DNA from: Rhodococcus sp. BP22 | GTDB taxonomy: Bacteria > Actinomycetota > Actinomycetes > Mycobacteriales > Mycobacteriaceae | NCBI RefSeq assembly: GCF_014281965.1 | Contig: NZ_JACFTB010000002.1 | Span: 124,001-188,000, forward strand | DNA: 64,000 nucleotides | Reading direction: 5' to 3' | In this document: one piece after another, positions 12,642 to 20,874 of the stretch | How the letters are laid out: each line of letters starts with the position of its first letter | Position numbering within the stretch: the stretch's first letter is position 1 | Position numbers and translations under genes: made by a program | Notes under the pieces: model-generated | What the model saw: the letters and a program-made list of their open reading frames with translations, nothing else | Databases searched by the model: none | What the model was told of the DNA's origin: nothing

Positions 12642-13148
12642 TTATACCGTCCAGCAGGCTGCGATCGTGTCGAGAACGCCAACGAACTGGTGCCCACCCG
12701 ATCTGTGCTCGTGCACCGACGCCGAGGGCAGGCGGGCCGCGTGCAACTTCAGGTGGGTAAACGGGACGACGTCGTCGTCGCGGCAATGATGCAAGGCCAG
12801 CGCCATCTCGGGCTGCGGTCCGGTGAACGCATAGTCCTCGACGTCCCAGCCTTTCGACGTCCAGTCCGGCATTGCCAGCAGCACAGCATTCGACGGTATC
12901 GCCCGACGCTTCTCCGCCAGCACACGTAGCAGAATCGATGCGCCGAAAGAATGCGCGACGACGCTATCCCCGGACTTCATCGCGTCCGTACACCTGCGAA
13001 CAATCGTGGCCCACGCCTCGAACGACATATCTTCGTCCGAGATGTGCGGCATCACCACGGCGCACCCGAGTCTCTGCGCAAGTCCTTCCGCTATCGGGCG
13101 ATCGTCGACGTAGCCGCCGGCACCGTGGAAATAGAACAGTCGCCGCAT
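12642..13148 (-). CDS. Small serine alpha/beta-hydrolase (RBBP9/YdeN-like)
   Basis: A 168-residue compact hydrolase: N-terminal strand and oxyanion loop L-F-Y-F-H-G-A-G-G-Y, nucleophile elbow V-A-H-S-F-G-A-S near residue 70, an acid in the H-C-R-D-D-D-V-V-P segment and a C-terminal His in S-G-G-H-Q-F. The order and size fit the RBBP9/YdeN serine hydrolases, whose substrates are mostly unknown. Starts at ATG 13148, divergent from the DUF3558 lipoprotein gene. Confidence 0.75.
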   Translation of the reverse strand: MRRLFYFHGAGGYVDDRPIAEGLAQRLGCAVVMPHISDEDMSFEAWATIVRRCTDAMKSGDSVVAHSFGASILLRVLAEKRRAIPSNAVLLAMPDWTSKGWDVEDYAFTGPQPEMALALHHCRDDDVVPFTHLKLHAARLPSASVHEHRSGGHQFVGVLDTIAACWTV

Positions 13149-13296
13149 GTAATGCGCCCTCCTCGAATCTGGTTGTTCCAGTGGGCAGACCAGGACGGTC
13201 GAATGGAATCATCGGTCTGTCTCAGGCACCGCCGGAAGGGAACCGATTCTGCCTCGGCTGCGTCTAATCTGTCGACGGAACAATCAAGGGGGATCG

Positions 13297-13833
13297 ATGC
13301 GACGCGGAATGCTGGCGACAGCCGCTGCCCTGACCCTCCTCACCGGCTGCGGCCAACCCGTCGAAGGAACCCCGGTCGCCGGCGAACCCTCACTGGCAAA
13401 CCAATTCGACCCCTGCACCATCCCCGACGACGCCATCGCACGAACCGGACTCGACCCCGACTCCCGGCTCGCCGAGGCTGATATCGGGATTTCGACAAAA
13501 GAATGGAAGAGATGCCACTGGCAGGACGCGTCAACAGTTCCGCGATACTCCTATCACATCCTATTTTCGCAAAAATTCACCCTTGCCGACGTACGAAAGA
13601 ATCCAGACAACGTCGGATTCTCCGACGTCATGGTCGGTACTCGTGCAGCGCTGCTCTACCGATTGAGGGTTTCCGACAGCAAGGGAATTTGTGACCTCGC
13701 ATTCGACACCGAGGAGGGTGTCGTCATCATTTTTGCCAACAGCCAAAGACCCAGTGACACTGCTGAACAGGACCTTTGCGAGATCGTCCGGCGACATACG
13801 GAAGATGTCGAATCGTATCTGCCACCATCGTGA
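13297..13833 (+). CDS. DUF3558-family lipoprotein
   Basis: A 178-residue secreted lipoprotein: short basic N-terminus, hydrophobic stretch and lipobox L-L-T-G-C at residue 18. The mature part has the DUF3558 pattern F-D-P-C-T-I-P, a central K-R-C-H-W motif and paired cysteines (G-I-C-D-L-A and D-L-C-E-I-V). This family is expanded in mycolata; its function is unknown. GGGG before ATG 13297 serves as the ribosome site. An ESX-like helical protein follows after 30 bp, an arrangement that often recurs for this family (recollection). Confidence 0.85.
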   Translation: MRRGMLATAAALTLLTGCGQPVEGTPVAGEPSLANQFDPCTIPDDAIARTGLDPDSRLAEADIGISTKEWKRCHWQDASTVPRYSYHILFSQKFTLADVRKNPDNVGFSDVMVGTRAALLYRLRVSDSKGICDLAFDTEEGVVIIFANSQRPSDTAEQDLCEIVRRHTEDVESYLPPS

Positions 13834-13863
13834 ACAATCGAGCTTCCGTCAAGAGGAGCACAC

Positions 13864-14253
13864 GTGCCCCCGAAATCAATCGAACCGAATCTCCTTACGC
13901 ATTGGCAAGACCTCGCTGTCGCAGCAGACGATGGCCACCTCTACTTGACCGGAGGTGCCGCAAGAGCGTGCGATGTGGCGTGCGATCAATATCTGGATTT
14001 GCTGAAAACCTGCAAGAGTCGCGCCTACGAACTCGCGCACGTCAAAGGCATGGGTGACTTCGAATCCGGCATAGCGCTGGCGCGAAAGTTTTCGCTGAAG
14101 GCAGTGGGCGGTGACAACAACCTGGTGGACGTCTTGGACAGTCACATCCTTGTGGTCGAATCCATGCAAAATGTCTTCCGCAAGTTCATCGTCCGCACCG
14201 CCGCAACCGACGGGGAGAACGCGTCGAGTATCAACATCGACGGACCGAGGTAA
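13864..14253 (+). CDS. Small helical protein, possible WXG100/ESX-associated type
   Basis: A 129-residue, mostly helical hydrophilic protein without signal peptide or membrane helix, starting at GTG 13864. It carries a segment G-D-F-E-S-G-I-A-L-A-R-K-F near residue 65, which recalls the mid-hairpin G-x-F-x-S-G-x-x-L-x-x-x-F pattern in ESX-associated helical proteins of Nocardiaceae. It directly follows the DUF3558 lipoprotein (30-bp gap) and is probably co-transcribed. The assignment to the ESX world is inference; no WxG motif is present. Confidence 0.6.
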   Translation: MPPKSIEPNLLTHWQDLAVAADDGHLYLTGGAARACDVACDQYLDLLKTCKSRAYELAHVKGMGDFESGIALARKFSLKAVGGDNNLVDVLDSHILVVESMQNVFRKFIVRTAATDGENASSINIDGPR

Positions 14254-14294
14254 GAGTCGACGCACCCGGATAACGCGGGCGAAACAGTGTTCTC

Positions 14295-14645
14295 TCAGTG
14301 CTGTTGGACGATATTGAAGACGTTCCCATCTGGAGCCTGGACGAAGAACCGAGTAACACCCCAGGGTTCGGTGGTCAGTGGATGCACGATGTCGTACCCA
14401 TTCTCCTGCGCCTCGGTGAGGGCCGCATCGATGTCGTCGACCATGATCGAGACGACGGGGTTGACGGAGGCAGACGCGTCGTGAGTAAGAATTTGGATGT
14501 GGGCGCCGGTGTTCGGTGAGGTGTACCTGGCGACCCATCCCAAGTTGAACTCTTCGACGCTCAGGCCGAGGTAGTCGGTGTAGAAGCTTCGAGCCTCGCC
14601 CATGTCTGGTACCGCAATATCGGCGATGATGTCGGTGACTTTCAT
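14295..14645 (-). CDS. VOC-superfamily (glyoxalase/bleomycin-resistance fold) protein
   Basis: A 116-residue single VOC module pair starting I-I-A-D-I-A-V-P-D-M and ending W-G-V-T-R-F-F-V-Q-A-P-D-G-N-V-F-N-I-V. The pattern resembles small stress or resistance proteins of the VOC superfamily; substrate unknown. ATG 14645 is preceded by GGAGGAATTTAC, an excellent ribosome site; the longer frame to 14690 is unlikely. Confidence 0.8.
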   Translation of the reverse strand: MKVTDIIADIAVPDMGEARSFYTDYLGLSVEEFNLGWVARYTSPNTGAHIQILTHDASASVNPVVSIMVDDIDAALTEAQENGYDIVHPLTTEPWGVTRFFVQAPDGNVFNIVQQH

Positions 14646-14730
14646 GTAAATTCCTCCGCGAGGTGAACTTCCTTCCCCAAATCCTGCCACGAGGTTGACT
14701 TACATGATCGACGTTCCTCGAATCGGTGTT

Positions 14731-15417
14731 CTAAGTGCTGGAGTTGATCAGAAAGTCCACGGATCCGGTTGCTTCGACTGTCACGAATCCTAGTGAAGGC
14801 GGTTCGATTCCGTAGTCGCTCCACGTCGTCGGGATACTTCCTGACGCGATCAGCGCATCACCGGATTGCAGTACTTCCATCTGAACCGAGACTTTCCGCG
14901 ACTGGTCTTTGAGTGTCAGAGTGCCTTCTGCTGTGACAGTTTCGGTTGTTCCGTCCTTCGGGAGTGCCGAGAGGTCGATGGGTGAATCGATGGTGAAGGT
15001 TGCCGTCGGGTAGGTGGCCGTGTCGAAGATGTTCCCGCGGAATTGACTGTCGCGTCGCCCACTGTCGGTGCTGATCGAATTCGTCTGCACCACAACCTCA
15101 CCCGCGGTGAGAAAATTATCGGTGATGGTGACGCTGCCGCTCACTTCGGTGGTCGAACCTACAACGGTGACGTCGGCCCCGTTGAGGACCTCCTTGACGG
15201 TGTATCCCGCAGCCGTCGTGTTGGCCGCGTCTCCTGCGACCACCGTCCACCGTCCGTCGATGTCGTCGGTCGATGCGGCCTGCGCTCCGGATGTGGACAC
15301 GGTAGCTGCAGGAGCGTCGTCCTCGGCGAAAATTTTGCCGTAGATCCAGGGCCCGACGAGAATTACGAGGGCCACTACGACCACTATCCCGAGCGCACTC
15401 CACCGTTTCTTGGTCAT
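14731..15417 (-). CDS. YceI-family protein, membrane anchored
   Basis: A 228-residue protein with an N-terminal signal anchor (about residues 8-29, I-V-V-V-V-A-L-V-I-L-V-G-P-W-I) and a YceI lipocalin-like barrel starting I-D-G-R-W-T-V. Typical YceI pieces follow: F-R-G-N-I-F-D-T-A-T-Y-P-T-A-T-F and G-T-L-T-L-K-D-Q-S-R-K-V. The family binds isoprenoid or lipid-like molecules; here it would sit outside the membrane. ATG 15417 was chosen because it opens the anchor; the ORF extends 18 codons upstream. Confidence 0.87.
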   Translation of the reverse strand: MTKKRWSALGIVVVVALVILVGPWIYGKIFAEDDAPAATVSTSGAQAASTDDIDGRWTVVAGDAANTTAAGYTVKEVLNGADVTVVGSTTEVSGSVTITDNFLTAGEVVVQTNSISTDSGRRDSQFRGNIFDTATYPTATFTIDSPIDLSALPKDGTTETVTAEGTLTLKDQSRKVSVQMEVLQSGDALIASGSIPTTWSDYGIEPPSLGFVTVEATGSVDFLINSST

Positions 15418-15581
15418 GTAGCCCGATGCTAGTTGCACCTTCAACCCGATGGGTGACCTAGCGCCTGGCAAGTTACTGAGAGATTTGTCCGTCTCGGCCT
15501 GCAGGGCTCGGACTGGATAGCCGTCCCAAAACTCCTCCCGAACTGGAATGCTGGTGTTCGACGATCAAGGTGGTGGCGCGT

Positions 15582-16244
15582 ATGCCGGACGAAGTACGAC
15601 TGATCAACCTCGCTGCCGGCATGGCGGTGACGGCAGCAGGTGCCGTACGCGGATCCTTGCGCATGCTGACCCGGCTCCCCGGCCTGTCTGGACCTGCCGA
15701 GGCACTGTCCGTACGCGGCGAGCGAGCAGTGGCCGCCGCCGCTGTAGTCGTGGACGCGCTGATTCGTGTCACGATCACCAAGGTGGTCGCTGCTGCCCTG
15801 GACGAGATCGATCTGACGCGGCTCATCCGAGAGAACGTCGATATCGATGCCATCGTCGAGTGCGTCGACCTCGACCGAGCTGTTGCGAGGGTAGATCTCG
15901 ACAGCGTGGTCGCACGAGTGGACCTCGACAAGGCCGTGGCGCGGGTCGACATTGCCGCCGTCATCGGTCGAGTCGATCTCGATGCCATCATCGACACCGT
16001 CGACCTCGATCGCGCCGTCGCGCGAGTAAACCTCGATTCCGCGATCGCCAAGGTGGACCTGATCGCTCTGGCGAACTTCGTGATCGAGGGTGTCGATCTG
16101 CCGGACATCATTCGCGAGTCCACGGGGTCACTGTCGGCCGAGGCCGTGCGAGGAGTCCGCAGTCAGGGAATGCAAGCCGATGATGCAGTGACACATTTCG
16201 TCGGACGGCTGTTCGGACGCGATCAAGGTCCGGCGACCCCATGA
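15582..16244 (+). CDS. Nine-residue-repeat protein of unknown function
   Basis: A 220-residue protein. Residues 1-75 are Ala/Val-rich, with a pattern of possible membrane-surface helices. Residues about 77-165 consist of 9-residue repeats of the form D-L-D-x-[AV]-[VI]-A-R-V. The last 50 residues are non-repetitive and charged. The strict 9-residue period with alternating hydrophobics could form a solenoid or an extended amphipathic rod. ATG 15582 is preceded by AAGGTGGT at good distance; GTG 15570 is possible. The stop overlaps the RDD-gene start by 4 bp (ATGA), so they are probably made together. Not recognised as a named family. Confidence 0.8.
   Translation: MPDEVRLINLAAGMAVTAAGAVRGSLRMLTRLPGLSGPAEALSVRGERAVAAAAVVVDALIRVTITKVVAAALDEIDLTRLIRENVDIDAIVECVDLDRAVARVDLDSVVARVDLDKAVARVDIAAVIGRVDLDAIIDTVDLDRAVARVNLDSAIAKVDLIALANFVIEGVDLPDIIRESTGSLSAEAVRGVRSQGMQADDAVTHFVGRLFGRDQGPATP
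15810..16079 (+). repeat. 27-bp coding tandem repeat (about ten units)
   Basis: In-frame units begin near 15810 and at 15837, 15864, 15891, 15918, 15945, 15972, 15999, 16026 and 16053. Each encodes V-D-L-D-x-x-x-A-R or a close variant. Nucleotide identity between units is imperfect, with silent changes in the Asp and Val codons, so the protein repeat is kept by selection rather than by recent DNA duplication. The outermost units are the most divergent. Confidence 0.85.
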
Positions 16245-16729
16245 GCCATCCGCAACCTTCGCTCGAGGACATGCGGGCGGCCGGGATCGTCACGCGCGGA
16301 GTTGCAGCGTTGATAGATCTAGCCGTGGTCGGGGTGCTGATGGGATCGGTGTACGTCGGTTCCCTCTTCATACAGCTGTTGTTCAGTCCGCAGTCCTTCA
16401 GCTTCCGGTCTCCTGCGGTATTCCTGTCGATTTCGGTCTTTCTTGCGTTGTCGATCGGCTATCTGACACTGTGCTGGGCGACGACCGGTCGTACGGTCGG
16501 CGCACTTCTGATGGGTGTCCGACTGGTCTCTCCTCGTCACAGAGTGCTGCAGTGGCCGTTGGCGGCGTTACGAGCCGTGCTCTGTGTCGTATTCGCCTTC
16601 GGCCTGTTGTGGGCGGCTGTCGACGGGCGCAGGCGCTCGCTGCAGGACATCGTGCTGCGCACCTCGGTGGTGTACGACTGGCAGCCGAACGCCGCGTTGG
16701 TCGACCCGCACGCGACTACTGGACAATAG
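16241..16729 (+). CDS. RDD-family membrane protein
   Basis: A 162-residue protein with the RDD core: R-G-V-A-A-L-I-D-L-A-V-V opens the first helix, two further helices follow (about 60-80 and 105-125), and the basic segment D-G-R-R-R-S-L-Q-D-I-V ends the core. RDD proteins have been linked to ion transport or to membrane partner roles; the function here is unknown. Start ATG 16241 overlaps the repeat-protein stop. The next gene begins 4 bp after its stop. Confidence 0.85.
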   Translation: MSHPQPSLEDMRAAGIVTRGVAALIDLAVVGVLMGSVYVGSLFIQLLFSPQSFSFRSPAVFLSISVFLALSIGYLTLCWATTGRTVGALLMGVRLVSPRHRVLQWPLAALRAVLCVVFAFGLLWAAVDGRRRSLQDIVLRTSVVYDWQPNAALVDPHATTGQ

Positions 16730-16733
16730 GGAC

Positions 16734-17744
16734 ATGGACCCGATCGAAGCACTGCGCGAGATCGCCTACTGGCTCGAACGCTCACGCGCAGACACGCACC
16801 GCGTCAAGGCATATCGACGGGCAGCCGACGTCGTGGAGTCGCTGGACGAAGCTGCGCGTTCGGAGCGCAACAGAACCGACTCGTGGTCCGCCCTGCCGGG
16901 GATCGGTGCAAAGACTTCCCTCATCATCCGGCAGGCCGCCGCAGGAGAGGTCCCGGAATATCTCGAGGAGAAGCGCGCCGAGGCCCAACCGATCGGTGAG
17001 AACGATCTACGTGCCGCGCTGCGTGGTGATCTGCACACCCATTCGAACTGGTCCGACGGCGGAAGCCCGATCGAGGAGATGATGCGAACGGCGCGCAGTC
17101 TCGGCCACGAGTACTGCGCGCTGACCGACCATTCGCCGAGACTCACTGTCGCGCACGGACTGACAGCCGAGCGCTTGCGCCGCCAACTCGACGTCGTCGC
17201 CGAACTCAACGAGCAGCTGGCGCCGTTCCGTATCCTTACCGGGATCGAGGTCGACATCCTCGACGACGGTAGCCTCGACCAAGACGAAGGGCTGCTCGCC
17301 GAGCTGGATATCGTTGTTGCAAGCGTGCATTCGAACCTTCGTGCCGACTCGGACACCATGACGCGCCGGATGGTCAACGCAATCGCCAACCCCCACGTCG
17401 ATGTGCTCGGTCACTGCACCGGCAGGCTCGTCGAGGGCGGCCGCGGCACTCGGCCGGAATCGAAGTTCGACGCCGAGGTGGTGTTCGAAGGCTGTAAACA
17501 GTTCGGCACTGCGGTCGAAATCAACGCTCGGCCAGAACGCCAGGACCCGCCCGAGCGGCTCATCGACATCGCTCTCGAACGCGACTGCCTGTTCTCCATC
17601 GACACCGACGCCCATGCGCCGGGCCAATTGGATTGGCAGGGTTACGGATGCATCCGAGCCGAGAACCAGGGAGTTCCTGCCGAACGCATCATCAACACTT
17701 GGGCACTCGATGAGCTCCTCGCTTGGGCCGGTGGTTCTCGGTGA
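16734..17744 (+). CDS. PHP-domain phosphoesterase with N-terminal helix-hairpin-helix module
   Basis: A 336-residue protein joining a DNA-polymerase-beta-like N-terminal module (about 1-90; helix-hairpin-helix S-A-L-P-G-I-G-A-K-T) to a PHP metal-dependent phosphoesterase (about 97-330). PHP metal ligands visible: D-L-H-T-H-S near 98-103, L-T-D-H-S-P, G-I-E-V-D-I-L, A-S-V-H-S, G-H-C-T-G, and S-I-D-T-D-A-H. It matches the back half of bacterial PolX without the polymerase palm domain. A role in DNA repair or as a histidinol-phosphatase-like hydrolase is possible. Lies within the repeat-protein/RDD operon. Confidence 0.85.
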   Translation: MDPIEALREIAYWLERSRADTHRVKAYRRAADVVESLDEAARSERNRTDSWSALPGIGAKTSLIIRQAAAGEVPEYLEEKRAEAQPIGENDLRAALRGDLHTHSNWSDGGSPIEEMMRTARSLGHEYCALTDHSPRLTVAHGLTAERLRRQLDVVAELNEQLAPFRILTGIEVDILDDGSLDQDEGLLAELDIVVASVHSNLRADSDTMTRRMVNAIANPHVDVLGHCTGRLVEGGRGTRPESKFDAEVVFEGCKQFGTAVEINARPERQDPPERLIDIALERDCLFSIDTDAHAPGQLDWQGYGCIRAENQGVPAERIINTWALDELLAWAGGSR

Positions 17745-18646
17745 GATTCGGCCGAACCCTCACTTGCATAACGACACTCGCTCTTCTATCCGGATGCGCC
17801 TCCACCCAGCAGCCCCCAGCGCCGCAGACACTTCCAACACCATCGCCCGCGTTGGTTCCCGCGCTGTCCGATCCACCGATCAGACTTGCGTACGGTTCGG
17901 ACAAAGACAACATCGGCGACCTCTATCTCCCCGACAACGGCGTCGACGGGCTCCCCGTTGTAGTCATGGTCCATGGCGGCGGTTGGCAGGCGAAGTACGA
18001 CATGACGTACTTCGCTCCCATCTCACAGGCCATTGCCGATCGCGGAATCGCGGTGTGGAACATCGAGTATCGCCGCGGCGTCGACTGGCGGGACACCCTC
18101 GCCGACGTCGACAACGCAACCGAAGCACTGGCGAACACCGTTCAGAAAGCCGCCGGTGGTCGATTGGATCTGGACCGCGTACAGGTTGCAGGGCACTCCG
18201 CGGGCGGTCAACTCGCGGCATGGATCGCCGGCCGGCACACACTCGACGCGTCCGCGCCGGGGGCGCAGCCAAGCATCCGTCCAGCCAGCGCGACGATCAT
18301 GGCCGGGGTCTTCGACATGGCGCGGGCAGCGACCATCGGCAACGACAGGTTCGTCCCTGCATTCCTCGGTGGCATGCCCGACCAGGTTCCCGACCGGTAT
18401 CGCATCGCGTCGCCGATCGAGCATCTTCCGACCGATGTCGCGGTCACCGCAATTCATGGGGACAGCGACGTTACCGTGTCGGTGAATCAAAGCAAGGTGT
18501 ACGTCGAGGCCGCTCGGTCGGCAGGAGATTCTGCCGAGCTCGAGATCCTGCCTGGCCTGGGGCATAGTGACTTCGTCGATCCCACGTCCCTGGCGTGGTC
18601 GACGTCGATCGACACCATCGCCGAACACGCTGCATCGCTGAACTGA
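17741..18646 (+). CDS. Lipoprotein alpha/beta-hydrolase (esterase)
   Basis: A 301-residue exported hydrolase. The GTG at 17741 overlaps the PHP stop codon (GTGA) and opens a lipoprotein signal with lipobox L-L-S-G-C. A Pro-rich linker follows, then the catalytic domain: oxyanion motif H-G-G-G-W, nucleophile G-H-S-A-G-G near residue 158, acid in H-G-D-S-D-V-T-V and His in L-G-H-S-D-F. This fits the BD-FAE/HSL-type esterase clan acting on ester substrates outside the membrane. Coupled to the PHP gene and thus probably the end of the five-kilobase operon. Confidence 0.87.
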   Translation: MRFGRTLTCITTLALLSGCASTQQPPAPQTLPTPSPALVPALSDPPIRLAYGSDKDNIGDLYLPDNGVDGLPVVVMVHGGGWQAKYDMTYFAPISQAIADRGIAVWNIEYRRGVDWRDTLADVDNATEALANTVQKAAGGRLDLDRVQVAGHSAGGQLAAWIAGRHTLDASAPGAQPSIRPASATIMAGVFDMARAATIGNDRFVPAFLGGMPDQVPDRYRIASPIEHLPTDVAVTAIHGDSDVTVSVNQSKVYVEAARSAGDSAELEILPGLGHSDFVDPTSLAWSTSIDTIAEHAASLN

Positions 18647-18677
18647 TCGAGCCGCTCCCCTGGTACATACTTTCCCC

Positions 18678-19214
18678 ATGATGCGGATGATGTGGGTCGG
18701 CGTGTTCGCGGTTCTTGCGCTTACCGGTTGCAGTTCGGAGGCATCGAACTCGTCGAGTGAGGCATCGGCTTCGGCCACCTCGGCGATGTCTTCGGTAACA
18801 GCAGGGGCAACTACGACTGCATCCTCGGTTCCCGCCCGCCCCTCGAATGCAGCGGATAGCCCACCGGTGGCGACGCCGAAGCAGTCCCCAAAGCCGGTGC
18901 CCGAGGGAGCAAATTCACCTCAGCTCGCGACGCCGCCCAAATCCCCCGAGTCGATTCCGGCACCGGAGCCGAATGTGGCTCTACCGCCGGAAGGAACTGA
19001 TATGCCGCATGGCGAAGCGTTGTACCTCGACATCTGCCAGCGCTTTCTTCCCGCGATCGATGCGTTGGAGTCGACAGGCGCAGCTAGCCGGGAACAGTCC
19101 GTCGTGGGGATGAGAGGAAAAATGGAATCGAATCCGAGCTGGTCGACCGTGTCGGTAGAGGATCAGCGGGAAATTGAGCGCGGACTCAGCGCCGCTGGAA
19201 ACGGAAGTTGCTGA
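18678..19214 (+). CDS. Hypothetical lipoprotein with Ser/Pro-rich linker
   Basis: A 178-residue protein with lipobox L-A-L-T-G-C-S at residue 18, a low-complexity Ser/Thr/Pro/Ala linker to about residue 110 and a small C-terminal domain holding two cysteines (D-I-C-Q and the terminal G-S-C) that may form a disulfide. Function unknown. The gene ends exactly where a decayed IS3 element begins, so its natural C-terminus may have been replaced; yet the terminal Cys pairs sensibly with the internal one, so the end may be native. Confidence 0.7.
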   Translation: MMRMMWVGVFAVLALTGCSSEASNSSSEASASATSAMSSVTAGATTTASSVPARPSNAADSPPVATPKQSPKPVPEGANSPQLATPPKSPESIPAPEPNVALPPEGTDMPHGEALYLDICQRFLPAIDALESTGAASREQSVVGMRGKMESNPSWSTVSVEDQREIERGLSAAGNGSC

Positions 19215-19215
19215 A

Positions 19216-20403
19216 CGCACAAAACTCTGCAGCAACCGGTTCCGTGGCATAGGCGAAGGCGTGCCGGTAGTAGTACTCGTGCTTGAACGTCGACCACAGA
19301 GTCCGCGTCGGCATTGTCCCAGCATATGCCGGTTTCTTCCATCGAACGCCGCAACCCGTACCGCTCGCACGCCTGCCTCATGACCTCCGCGGTGTATCGA
19401 ATTCCCCTGTCCGAGTGCAGAATTGTGCCCGCAACATCGCCGCCGCGTTCGGTGACCGCCATGTCCAGGGCGTCGAGGACGAGTTCGGTGCGCATGTGAT
19501 CGGCCACCGACCAATCGAGGACCTTCTTGGAGTGCTCGTCCTTGATCGCACACAGGTACATGTCACCGTCACCGCAGGTCAGGTGGGTGGGGGTACCTTT
19601 TTACACAAAGTGCTTGGGGGAATGTCGGAGGTCCACACCGCGTCGAGGCGTCCTTGATCGATTGCCGTTGCACCAGATCGCCGGGGAAGGTGGCGAAGGG
19701 ATCGATGACGGTGGTGCGGACCTTGAACGTGCGCGGGCTGATTCCGACGACACCGATCGCCCGCATGATCTTCGCGACTGTTTTCTCGGTGATCACCTCG
19801 CCTTGTCGTGCAGTTCTGCAATGATCCGGGGAGAACCGTAGACGCCTTTCGATTCCCCGTGAATATCGAGGATTTTCACCTCCAAGTCTGCACGTCGTTG
19901 CTGTCGTTCGCCCAATCGGGTTGTCACACTACGTCCCTGGTGTTTGTAGAATCCGGAGGTCGACACCTCAAGCAGTCGTGCGATCCGTACAACGGCGGAG
20001 TTCGCGTACTCTGCGGCCATCAACGCGTCGGGCTCTACTTTTGTTAATCTGCAGCGAAGTACGCGGACGCTTTTTCGCCAAACGCGATGCCTTCTCTTGT
20101 TCGGAGACTTGTTTGCGCAGCCTGGCGAGTTCGGTGCGTTCTGCTGCGGTGAGAGTCCGGTCCCCGGACGTGGCGGCGGCGTCCATGCGGGCGCTCAGCG
20201 GCGACCCAGCGTCCGAGCAGGGCTTCGTTGGTGCCCAGTTCGCGGGCGACTTCGGCGATGGTGCGACCGAAATCGATCACCCGGCGGGCGGCCTCGACCT
20301 TGTATTCGGTCGTGAACGACCTGCGTTTGCGAGACATGAGGGCATCCTTTCCAGCGGAACCCTCGATCCCGCTATCGGTGTCCACTTTTCGGGGTGAACC
20401 TCA
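19216..20403 (-). mobile_element. Decayed IS3-family insertion sequence
   Basis: Remnant reading leftward. The right end TGAGGTTCACCCCGAAAAGT (20403 leftward) has the look of an IS3-type terminal repeat. OrfA starts at ATG 20337 (S-R-K-R-R-S-F-T-T-E-Y-K-V-E-A-A-R-R) but has two frameshifts before its stop at 20044. OrfB fragments follow in several frames: 20023-19793 (S-T-S-G-F-Y-K-H-Q-G), 19796-19569 (E-V-I-T-E-K-T-V-A-K-I-M), then 19561-19163 with the rve core (H-S-D-R-G). A one-base loss near 19300 breaks W-S-T-F-K-H-E-Y, and the third catalytic acid in D-N-A-D-A-D-S is Asp where Glu is usual. The left end is missing: homology stops at about 19216. Inactive. Confidence 0.88.
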
Positions 20404-20696
20404 AGCAGCGTTTAGACTGTGTGCAGTGTCGTCGTCGGTTTTGTCGTAGTCATCTGCGGTCAGGCGAAGAAGCCCCGCCTTGTCCCGCCGCGCGAGATGA
20501 CGACTTCGGCGCCATGCCGCCATTCAACCCAGCTTTCGTCGTAGGCCGATGCTGTCGATCCCCGCCATCCGACGAGAAGTTCGCGGCCCACTGTGTTGTC
20601 AAGCCTACGAAGACGCTCACCGAGGTCGTCTGCCTTGACCTCGATGTTCGACGCAGTTGCGCGCACATCGTCCGGTGTTGCCTGCGCTTCGCTCAT
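20401..20696 (-). pseudogene. WXG100-family (ESAT-6-like) gene, frameshifted
   Basis: From ATG 20696 the frame reads a typical WXG100 helix-turn-helix hairpin with G-W-R-G-S-T-A-S-A-Y at the turn (about residues 43-52). It then shifts near 20495 and stops early at 20460. In the next frame the sequence continues as the expected second helix and tail, L-L-R-L-T-A-D-D-Y-D-K-T-D-D-D, to a TGA at 20403-20401. That TGA is the first three bases of the adjoining IS3 terminus. So the gene carries both a one-base indel and an insertion at its very end. Originally an ESX/type VII secreted-type protein of about 95-100 residues. A sequencing error could mimic the shift. Confidence 0.8.
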
Positions 20697-20874
20697 CGCT
20701 CACCCGCAGGGCGCCCTCTGAAGTGCTCCATACCGGCTTAGACGCTGAGCATCGACTTCGGTTCCCCGATACTTTCGACTGATTGTGGCGGGCGAGAGAA
20801 CTCGATTGCGCGGTCGATGCAGGGTGCGCTGGTGCTGTCGCGGCGAGCCACGGCTTGTCCGGCTATCTCGGAAG

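Noticed and set aside
12016..12697. Open frames with Lys-Gly-Cys-Pro-Leu-Gln repeats
   Set aside because: Caused by the 17-bp non-coding tandem repeat; the unit length is not a multiple of three.
15810..16079. CRISPR-like periodicity
   Set aside because: The 27-bp period is fully explained by in-frame nine-residue protein repeats; there are no unique spacers. No CRISPR array or cas gene was seen in the window.
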